Positions 1-4,870 of a stretch of 7,305 nucleotides of DNA are shown here, one piece after another. The DNA comes from an uncultured Clostridia bacterium. GTDB lineage: Bacteria; Bacillota; Clostridia; Oscillospirales; Acutalibacteraceae. The DNA lies in assembly GCA_937875885.1 (NCBI GenBank), contig CALEIO010000256.1, positions 1 through 7,305 on the forward strand, written 5' to 3'. How positions within the stretch are numbered: position 1 is the first letter of the stretch; every line of letters starts with the position of its first letter. The notes under the pieces are model-generated. The model made no database searches. It was not told the DNA's origin and was given only the letters and a program-made list of their open reading frames with translations. Position numbers and translations under genes: made by a program.

Positions 1-573
1 GGGATAGAGATGGCGGAAGGTGTCCGTGAAGCCCTTGCTCAGCGTTTCGGTGAAGCTGCCCCGCTCTTCGTCGGAGAAGCCGGCATTGCCCCGGTTGGAT
101 TTGGGATTCTTCAGATCGATTTCCTTATGGGCAACGTTCAGATCACCGCAGTAAATTACAGGCTTTTTCTCCTGCAAGCGGTTTATATACGCAAGGAAGT
201 CTGCCTCCCACTGTGTTCTGTACTCAAGTCTTTTGAGTCCGTCCTGTGAATTGGGAACATAAACTGTGATAAAGTAAAAATCCTCAAACTCCAGGGTTAT
301 GAGTCTGCCCTCTTTGTCGTGCTCTTCAATGCCCATTCCATAAGTAACGGACACAGGCTTTTCTTTAGAGAAAATTGCTGTACCTGAATAACCTTTCTTT
401 TCGGCATAATTCCAGAAGCAATTATAGCCCTCGGGAGCAAAGTCAATCTGCCCCTCCTGAAGCTTTGTCTCCTGCAGACAGAAGATATCTGCATCGAAAT
501 TTCTGAATATTTCTTCAAAACCTTTTGTCATAACGGCACGGAGTCCGTTTACATTCCAGGATATAAATTTCAT
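1..573 (-). CDS. xth: Exodeoxyribonuclease III (AP endonuclease), C-terminus cut by window start
   Basis: Mg2+-dependent enzyme of the exonuclease III/AP endonuclease family (EEP fold), which cleaves DNA 5' of abasic sites in base excision repair and degrades 3' ends of duplex DNA in the cytoplasm. The visible 191 residues begin [12 protein letters not shown], with the family Asn at N7 and N9. The metal-binding Glu is E35 in LQETK, followed by G-Y-S-G-T-A at 61-66, VYVPNS at 104-109 and the active-site GDLN at 143-146 with NVAHKEIDL after it. The family is about 250 residues, so roughly 60 are missing, including the final catalytic Asp-His region. The ATG is preceded by AAGGAG six bases upstream. 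It begins 21 nt after the ABC transporter stop and is probably the fifth gene of the operon. The last 34 visible codons are much more GC-rich at the third position than the start of the gene. Confidence 0.95.
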   Translation of the reverse strand, partial: MKFISWNVNGLRAVMTKGFEEIFRNFDADIFCLQETKLQEGQIDFAPEGYNCFWNYAEKKGYSGTAIFSKEKPVSVTYGMGIEEHDKEGRLITLEFEDFYFITVYVPNSQDGLKRLEYRTQWEADFLAYINRLQEKKPVIYCGDLNVAHKEIDLKNPKSNRGNAGFSDEERGSFTETLSKGFTDTFRHLYP

Positions 574-594
574 ATTCTTCTCCTTAAACTCTCT

Positions 595-2346
595 TTACTG
601 GGCATAAGCCTTGTAAAGACTGCTGTAAATTCCGTTTTGATTCATAAGCTGCTCATGAGTGCCCTCTTCAGCAATACCGTTCTTTGTGATGACAAAGATG
701 CGGTCTGCACCCTTAATGGTAGTAAGTCTGTGAGCAACCGTAATAGTTGTTCTGCCTTTAGAAAGCTCCTGCAAGGATTTCTGCACAAGAAACTCGCTTT
801 CGTTATCAAGAGCAGATGTTGCTTCATCCAGAAGCAGAATGGGAGGATTCTTGAGGAAAACTCTTGCAATAGAGATTCTCTGCTTTTGTCCGCCTGAAAG
901 CTTTACTCCTCTTTCACCCACATAGGTGTTGTATCCCTCGGGAAGCTCTGCAATAAACTCGTGAGCACCTGCAAGCTTTGCGGCCTTTTCTATCTCTTCT
1001 TTTGTTGCACCTGGACATCCGTATTCTATATTCTCGTAAACGCTGCCGGAGAAAAGATACACGTCCTGCTGCACAACTCCGATGCTCTTTCGCAGAGAGC
1101 TGAGAGTTGCTTTTCTGATATCTGTGCCGTCAACGAGAATTGTACCGGAGTCGGCCTCGTAAAATCTTGGGATAAGGGAACAAATGGTAGTTTTACCGCC
1201 ACCTGAAGGGCCTACCAAAGCAATATTCTCCCCCGGTTTCACCTTAAAGCTTACGTTTGTAAGCACTTCTTCATTCTCTGCAGAGTATCTGAAAGTTACG
1301 TCGCAGAATTCAATCTCACCCTTTACATTCTCAATGGGTTTTGCATCCTGTGCATCAACAATATCGGGGTCTGTATCCATAATCTCAAAGAATCTTTCGA
1401 TACCTGTCATACCACGCTGAAACTGCTCTGCAAACTCTACAATTTTTCTGATTGTAGCAAACAAGGTGGTAACATAAAGAATGTACGCAATATATTCGGG
1501 AGCGGTGATTACCTTGTTAATCATAAACAAAGCACCAACAACTACCACTATAATATACATAAAGCCTTCAAAGAATCTTGTGGAAGACTGAAACCCTCCC
1601 ATATATTTGTAATTCTTTGCTTTTATTTTCAGAAAACGCTGGTTGCCTTCGTTGAACTTTTTCTGCTCTATATCTTCACCTGCATAGGAACGTACAACTC
1701 TTACTCCAAGCAGACTGTCTTCTACTGCAGCATTCAACTCGCCAACCTCTTTGCGCTGATCACGGAAGCCTTTGTGCATACGTTTATTGAAATAGTAAAG
1801 CACAAAGAACATAGGAGGAATAACCGCAAACACAATAAGTGTAAGGGGTACACTCATGGTACAGAGTATGATAAAGGAAACCAGTATCTTGATACCCGCA
1901 ATGAAGAATTCCTCGGGGCAATGATGGGCAAATTCCGTTACATCAAACAGGTCACTTGTAATACGTGACATCAAGGTACCCACCTTGGTATTGTCATAAT
2001 ACTTAAAGGGCAGAAGCTGCAGGTGAGAGAACAAATCTCTGCGCATATCGGTTTCAATCCTTGCGCCCATAACGTGTCCTACACTTGCCATATAATAATA
2101 TGCCGCCGCGTCGATAATTCTCATCACAAGGTAAACTGCACCCAATGTAAGTACAAAATTAACAGTCAGCTCCTGCTGACTTCCTCCTGCACGGGTAGTA
2201 ACCTCTCTTACAAGGAGAGGAAGCAAAAGCTCACATATAGTTGTAAGTGCCGCACAAAGCAGGTCTTTTGTCATTATACCCTTATACTTTCCGTAGTAGG
2301 GCATAAAACGTCTGAGCTTTGAGGGCTTTTTATCTTTCTTCTTCAT
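595..2346 (-). CDS. ABC transporter half-exporter, fused membrane and ATPase domains
   Basis: A 583-residue type IV (B-type) exporter half-transporter expected to act as a homodimer in the cytoplasmic membrane, because no second half-transporter adjoins it. The membrane domain occupies about residues 15-310, with hydrophobic segments near 28-46, 64-87, 147-163, 165-186, 258-276 and 282-299. The nucleotide-binding domain begins near 343. It has Walker A GPSGGGKTT at 379-387, the Q-loop in VVQQD at 424-428, the signature LSGGQ at 483-487, Walker B ILLLDEA at 503-509 with catalytic E508, the D-loop SALD at 511-514 and the switch His H539. All catalytic motifs are intact. The ATG has an AGAGG site just upstream. 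It lies 17 nt after the two-helix membrane protein gene. The substrate cannot be read from sequence; drug, lipid or peptide export are all possible for this family. Confidence 0.95.
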   Translation of the reverse strand: MKKKDKKPSKLRRFMPYYGKYKGIMTKDLLCAALTTICELLLPLLVREVTTRAGGSQQELTVNFVLTLGAVYLVMRIIDAAAYYYMASVGHVMGARIETDMRRDLFSHLQLLPFKYYDNTKVGTLMSRITSDLFDVTEFAHHCPEEFFIAGIKILVSFIILCTMSVPLTLIVFAVIPPMFFVLYYFNKRMHKGFRDQRKEVGELNAAVEDSLLGVRVVRSYAGEDIEQKKFNEGNQRFLKIKAKNYKYMGGFQSSTRFFEGFMYIIVVVVGALFMINKVITAPEYIAYILYVTTLFATIRKIVEFAEQFQRGMTGIERFFEIMDTDPDIVDAQDAKPIENVKGEIEFCDVTFRYSAENEEVLTNVSFKVKPGENIALVGPSGGGKTTICSLIPRFYEADSGTILVDGTDIRKATLSSLRKSIGVVQQDVYLFSGSVYENIEYGCPGATKEEIEKAAKLAGAHEFIAELPEGYNTYVGERGVKLSGGQKQRISIARVFLKNPPILLLDEATSALDNESEFLVQKSLQELSKGRTTITVAHRLTTIKGADRIFVITKNGIAEEGTHEQLMNQNGIYSSLYKAYAQ

Positions 2347-2363
2347 AAAAAACCTCTTAATCC

Positions 2364-2636
2364 TTACTTTTTCTTGTTTTTGTCGTCTTTCTTATTTTCT
2401 TTTTCAGAGAGATACACCATAAGTATCAGAAGACCTCCGATACCTAAAAAACCAAGACCCAGCCACAGCTCTCTACAGAAAAAGAAAACCACTGCAACCA
2501 AAGCACATACCACCGCAAGAAAAACAGAATAAGCATTTACCCTTTGCTCGGAATTTTCTCTTTTTTTCTTGTAGTTACGCATAAGTCTTTCTTCGTAAGA
2601 ACGGTCATTCATTTTTTCTTTGAATTTATCTTTCAT
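2364..2636 (-). CDS. Small two-helix membrane protein of unknown function
   Basis: Not recognised as a named family. The 90-residue protein has a strongly charged N-terminus (residues 1-34, rich in Lys, Arg and Glu). Two hydrophobic helices follow, about 35-54 and 57-76, separated by a very short turn (CREL), then a Lys/Asp/Glu-rich tail ending KKDDKNKKK. The charged ends suggest a helical hairpin with both termini in the cytoplasm. The ATG has a good GGAAGG site seven bases upstream, and the gene lies 27 nt after the regulator and 17 nt before the ABC transporter. That position suggests an accessory role for the transporter or in membrane stress, but this is inference from context only. A second in-frame ATG at residue 9 has no comparable ribosome binding site. 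Confidence 0.85.
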   Translation of the reverse strand: MKDKFKEKMNDRSYEERLMRNYKKKRENSEQRVNAYSVFLAVVCALVAVVFFFCRELWLGLGFLGIGGLLILMVYLSEKENKKDDKNKKK

Positions 2637-2663
2637 AATCTAACCTTCCGTCAAAACCTGTGT

Positions 2664-3008
2664 TTATTCCTGGGGTTCGCCCTTGTCAGCGTTTCGTGCG
2701 GCAAGGCGCAGAAAAACCTTGCCCTGCTCCAGATAAACCTCCTGCTGCATAGGGGTAAGTGCTCTGAAAACTCTCAGCAAATCGTCTTCGCTGTGTGACT
2801 GTGCCTTACCTGTTCTGAAATCCAGCAGATAGTCTGCAGAAACCTCAAAATACTCTGCAATTCTTCTGAAGGTGTCAAAGTCGGGCTCGCTGGTGCCCTG
2901 CACGTAACCACCCAATGTGGAAACAGCAATATGCAAATCCTTGGCAAGCTGTTTCTGTGTGAGTCCTCGCTCTTCAATGAGAAGCCTGAGTATATATGAA
3001 AATGTCAC
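2664..3008 (-). CDS. XRE-family (Cro/CI-type) transcriptional regulator
   Basis: A 114-residue DNA-binding protein. The HTH_3 domain covers about residues 5-62. The recognition unit is TQKQLAKDLHIAVSTLGGYV at 17-36, followed by the usual P-x-x-x-T-F-R-R-I-A-E-Y-F segment and SADYLLDF at 57-64. A helical tail (73-103) may dimerise or sense a signal; no ligand-binding domain is visible. The start is GTG: an in-frame TGA lies three codons upstream, no ATG is available nearby, and GGAG sits nine bases before the GTG. It lies 29 nt after the nitroreductase stop and 27 nt before the membrane protein gene, so it is co-transcribed with both. It probably regulates its own operon, as many XRE proteins do; the AT-rich dyad at the operon promoter is a candidate operator. 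Confidence 0.92.
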   Translation of the reverse strand: MTFSYILRLLIEERGLTQKQLAKDLHIAVSTLGGYVQGTSEPDFDTFRRIAEYFEVSADYLLDFRTGKAQSHSEDDLLRVFRALTPMQQEVYLEQGKVFLRLAARNADKGEPQE

Positions 3009-3037
3009 TGTATATCACTCCGTAACTTTAATTCGGT

Positions 3038-3781
3038 TTATTCTTCGCAAAAAGCTTTCCACATCTCTTTGCAGGAACGGGACATCTCTATGCTGAATTC
3101 GCCGTTATGCTTTCTGTTGCAGAATTTCTGCACCCACTGATGCATACTTTCCTCGTCAGCAATCTCGTTTCTCTCCATCAGCATACGTTCCATATCCATT
3201 GCCTTTGAGTTGTCGTAGTTGTTCTCAAAAACAATGTCTTCCACCTTGAATCTGGGTGGCTTTTCTCTTTCTGTCTGCTGTTTTGTGGGGTATCCGAAAA
3301 CTATCATACAAACAGGCACCACCTGAGAAGGCAGATTAAAAAGCTCTCTGTGACGTTCAAAATTCTCTGCAATATCTCCGATGTAGCAGGAGCCTATACC
3401 CATACTTTCTGCCGCAACAACACAGTTGTGCGCCGCAATCACCGCATCAACAGATGCAAGCTGCAGATCTCCGTAGGAAGGTTTGCGGACCTCGTCGGAA
3501 TGTCTTCTGAAAAGCTGATACCATCTGTTATAATCTGCACAGAACACCAGCACAAGGGACGCTTTGGCAATAAACGGTTGATTATCGCAAGTAACAGACA
3601 GAGTTTCTTTAAGAGTCCGGTCTGTAATATCAAGCACAGAATAAAGAGTCATATTTCCCGCCGAGGGAGCCTGGAGCGCCGCGGTAAGTATTAATTCTTT
3701 CTCCTCGGGTGTAATCTCTCTGTCCTCAAAAGCTCGGACAGATTTTCTGTCAAACAAAGATTTAATTATCTCATTCATCAT
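3038..3781 (-). CDS. NfrA/NfsA-type nitroreductase (FMN-dependent NAD(P)H oxidoreductase)
   Basis: A 247-residue flavoprotein of the nitroreductase fold, of the NfsA/NfrA (flavin reductase P) subgroup, which uses NAD(P)H to reduce flavins, nitroaromatics or quinones as a cytoplasmic homodimer. Visible features are RKSVRAF at 12-18 (FMN phosphate contacts), APSAGNMT at 38-45, the CADYNRW segment at 81-87, ESMGIGSCYIGDI at 125-137 and VFGYPT at 161-166. The tail after about 180 matches the long C-terminus of this subgroup rather than short NfnB-like enzymes. The start at 3781 is chosen because AGGGG lies five bases before a tandem ATG-ATG; another ATG eight codons upstream lacks a ribosome binding site. 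It is the first gene of the five-gene operon, about 38 nt after its predicted transcription start. The exact substrate is not deducible. Confidence 0.92.
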   Translation of the reverse strand: MMNEIIKSLFDRKSVRAFEDREITPEEKELILTAALQAPSAGNMTLYSVLDITDRTLKETLSVTCDNQPFIAKASLVLVFCADYNRWYQLFRRHSDEVRKPSYGDLQLASVDAVIAAHNCVVAAESMGIGSCYIGDIAENFERHRELFNLPSQVVPVCMIVFGYPTKQQTEREKPPRFKVEDIVFENNYDNSKAMDMERMLMERNEIADEESMHQWVQKFCNRKHNGEFSIEMSRSCKEMWKAFCEE

Positions 3782-3813
3782 AGTATCCCCTGTTCTGTGT
3801 TGCATAGATTGGT

Positions 3814-3832
3814 ATATAATATTTTATTATAT
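3814..3832. repeat. Perfect 8-bp inverted repeat over the operon -10 (possible operator)
   Basis: ATATAATA and TATTATAT form perfect arms around a 3-nt TTT spacer. The dyad covers the -10 hexamer and the predicted transcription start, where a repressor would block RNA polymerase. The XRE regulator encoded second in the operon is the obvious candidate ligand. The arms are pure A/T, so chance symmetry in an AT-rich promoter is a real alternative. Confidence 0.35.
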
Positions 3833-3854
3833 CACACAAAACTTCGGACTTCCA
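3826..3854 (-). promoter_or_regulatory. Sigma-A-like promoter of the five-gene minus-strand operon
   Basis: Read on the minus strand, a perfect -10 TATAAT (3826-3831) follows a weak -35 TGGAAG (3849-3854) at the ideal 17-nt spacing, about 45 nt upstream of the nitroreductase ATG. An alternative overlapping pair is TTGTGT with TATACC. Downstream genes are separated by 17-29 nt, and no other convincing promoter was seen between them. Confidence 0.6.
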
Positions 3855-3864
3855 CTATATTCTG

Positions 3865-3905
3865 AAAAAAGCATTGCAAGGAGTAGCCCTTTGCAATGCT
3901 TCTTT
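3865..3905 (-). terminator. Intrinsic terminator of the GNAT gene (possibly bidirectional)
   Basis: An 11-bp stem, GCATTGCAAGG with CTTTGCAATGC including one G-T wobble, encloses a 7-nt loop. On the minus strand it is followed by six T (3865-3870) and lies just past the GNAT stop. It also separates the GNAT gene from the downstream nitroreductase promoter. On the plus strand the tail is TTCTTTG, so it could act weakly in both directions, although no plus-strand gene ends here. Confidence 0.85.
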
Positions 3906-3908
3906 GTT

Positions 3909-4436
3909 TCAGTACAAATTGTGGCAATTATAAACTTCTTTATAAAGTGTGGATTTCATATTCATAAACTCTGATTCTGTAAGCTCTTTTCCTTTGGTCA
4001 TAATCAGCAAGGGCACAGCCTGCTGACCCTCCGACAAAGGCGGTTGTGTGTAAGGATAATTGTTAAGACAGAATCCGTTACGCTTGTAAAACTCCACTCG
4101 TCTGCAGGTGATTTCATCTTCCGGAATTTCCACCTCAAGGCAGATATCGCAACTATACTTGCGGCTTACAAAGGACAACAGCTCCGAGCCTGCACCTTTA
4201 TTACGGAAATTCTTTTCTACAGCAAGATGCTCAATAAAAACAAGGCTTTCAAGCTCCCATACCGCAACAAAACCTTGCACAAGCCCCTGCACTCTCTGCA
4301 CATATATTTTGTATTCTGACTTTGCAAGCAACTTCTTCTGCTGCTCAAAAGGTCGGTGCTCATCCTCGGGGAAACTTTCCTCCATAATCTTCCATACCTG
4401 CAGAAACTCCCCCTGCTTCATCTCATCTGTACACAT
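3909..4436 (-). CDS. GNAT-family N-acetyltransferase
   Basis: A 175-residue acetyl-CoA-dependent transferase of the GNAT superfamily; the acceptor is unknown. Acetyl-CoA-binding motif A is visible as IEHLAVEKNFRNKGAGSELL at 68-87, with the R/Q-x-x-G-x-G/A loop at 78-83. Motif B is R-x-E-F-Y-K-R-N-G-F near 113-122. The domain covers about residues 10-148, with an unassigned helical tail beyond. The ATG at 4436 is preferred: GGTGA lies four bases upstream, and the predicted transcription start near 4461 leaves a leader of about 25 nt. The in-frame ATG at 4454 would leave only about 6 nt and lacks a ribosome binding site. The gene is monocistronic, with its own promoter and terminator. Confidence 0.9.
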   Translation of the reverse strand: MCTDEMKQGEFLQVWKIMEESFPEDEHRPFEQQKKLLAKSEYKIYVQRVQGLVQGFVAVWELESLVFIEHLAVEKNFRNKGAGSELLSFVSRKYSCDICLEVEIPEDEITCRRVEFYKRNGFCLNNYPYTQPPLSEGQQAVPLLIMTKGKELTESEFMNMKSTLYKEVYNCHNLY

Positions 4437-4467
4437 ACTCTCACCCGCTTTCATTTGCCACTAAATT

Positions 4468-4496
4468 AATATATCATATCAACTTTCTCTTATCAA
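4468..4496 (-). promoter_or_regulatory. Sigma-A-like promoter of the GNAT gene
   Basis: On the minus strand, -35 TTGATA (4491-4496) and -10 TATATT (4468-4473) are each 5/6 matches, with exact 17-nt spacing. Predicted initiation is near 4461. An overlapping alternative (TTGATG, 18 nt, TATGAT) is also possible. The position favours the internal ATG at 4436 over the one at 4454. Confidence 0.7.
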
Positions 4497-4532
4497 CATC
4501 AAACATTATGTATTTTCTTTTCTTTCATTCGG

Positions 4533-4541
4533 TGGTACAAT
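4533..4541 (+). promoter_or_regulatory. Possible extended -10 promoter ahead of the 47-codon ORF
   Basis: TGGTACAAT fits the extended -10 form TGnTATAAT with one mismatch. No good -35 is present; the preceding 20 bases are a T/C-rich run. Initiation near 4548 would give a short transcript of about 200 nt, ending at the 4708-4745 terminator. Confidence 0.3.
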
Positions 4542-4565
4542 GCCTTCATTAAACTAAATTTTGCT

Positions 4566-4709
4566 ATGCGCACACACAGAAATAAGAGCAACGGACTTGT
4601 GGAAATCTCCTTTGAAGTACGTAATCAACAAGGTGACATCGTACTCACTGACGTAACCGAAGCTATTGTAAAATACAAAGAACAAAAACTTAAAATAACT
4701 CACACATAA
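4566..4709 (+). pseudogene. 47-codon ORF resembling the C-terminus of a MaoC/hot-dog dehydratase; probable gene remnant
   Basis: The frame ATG-to-TAA is intact and encodes 47 residues. Its middle, LVEISFEVRNQQGDIVL followed by TEAIVKYKE, resembles the last beta-strands of MaoC-like hydratases, where V-x-N-Q-x-G-E-V-V is followed by a short strand and a basic end. A full MaoC protein is about 140 residues, and no matching N-terminal part precedes it: the frame is open back to 4470 but reads an unrelated hydrophobic sequence with no start codon. The ATG lacks a ribosome binding site. Codon use (CGT, CAA) differs from the AGA/CAG preference next door. The stop codon runs directly into an intrinsic terminator, as expected for the surviving 3' end of a deleted gene. 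Alternatives are a genuine small protein or a non-coding transcript. The family link is from pattern recognition only. Confidence 0.4.
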
Positions 4710-4745
4710 GCGTTGCCGACTACATACCATCCGGCAACGCTTTTT
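4708..4745 (+). terminator. Intrinsic terminator after the 47-codon ORF
   Basis: A perfect 11-bp stem, AAGCGTTGCCG with CGGCAACGCTT, encloses a 13-nt loop and ends in TTTTT followed by CTGTTTT. The first two stem bases are the end of the TAA stop. Its outer 9 bp are identical to those of the terminator after the radical SAM gene. Confidence 0.88.
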
Positions 4746-4803
4746 CTGTTTTCAGCCTGGTATCCCTGCACCTCACAACATTAACATCTGCCCCTTAAAC
4801 ATA

Positions 4804-4832
4804 TTGAAAACCAACTTCCTATATGCTATACT
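4804..4832 (+). promoter_or_regulatory. Sigma-A-like promoter of the radical SAM gene
   Basis: The -35 TTGAAA (4804-4809) and -10 TATACT (4827-4832) are both 5/6 matches, separated by exactly 17 nt. Predicted initiation near 4839 gives a leader of about 31 nt carrying GGAGG. The leader is too short for a riboswitch, so no cobalamin riboswitch controls this gene. Confidence 0.75.
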
Positions 4833-4857
4833 TGTATTTGTGAAATTATGAGTTATT

Positions 4858-4862
4858 GGAGG
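4858..4862 (+). promoter_or_regulatory. Ribosome binding site fixing the radical SAM start
   Basis: GGAGG lies eight bases before the ATG at 4871. An in-frame TTG at 4856 overlaps this site and cannot be the start, which removes five residues from the longest possible reading. Confidence 0.85.
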
Positions 4863-4870
4863 TTTGTGCT

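Larger units (their letters stand above)
4437..4870. other. Contents of the 434-nt gap between the GNAT and radical SAM genes
   Basis: The divergent gap holds, left to right, the GNAT promoter, a T/C-rich run (4510-4530), a possible extended -10, the 47-codon MaoC-like remnant, its terminator, and the radical SAM promoter with its ribosome binding site. Nothing recognisable was seen in 4746-4803. No tRNA, structured riboswitch or insertion-sequence end was found. Confidence 0.6.

Noticed and set aside
10..249. Plus-strand open frame at the window start
   Set aside because: It is antisense to exonuclease III, whose reading is supported by catalytic motifs.
297..518. Minus-strand open frame of 73 codons inside the exonuclease III gene
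   Set aside because: It overlaps the real frame on the same strand and shows no domain or ribosome binding site.
4566..4709. RiPP precursor peptide for the radical SAM enzyme
   Set aside because: The 47-residue product lacks a leader/core layout or Cys/Gly-rich core, resembles a hot-dog domain end, and is separated from the enzyme gene by a terminator and a new promoter.
4839..4870. Cobalamin riboswitch before the B12-dependent radical SAM gene
   Set aside because: The predicted leader is only about 31 nt and holds no B12-box or multi-stem structure.
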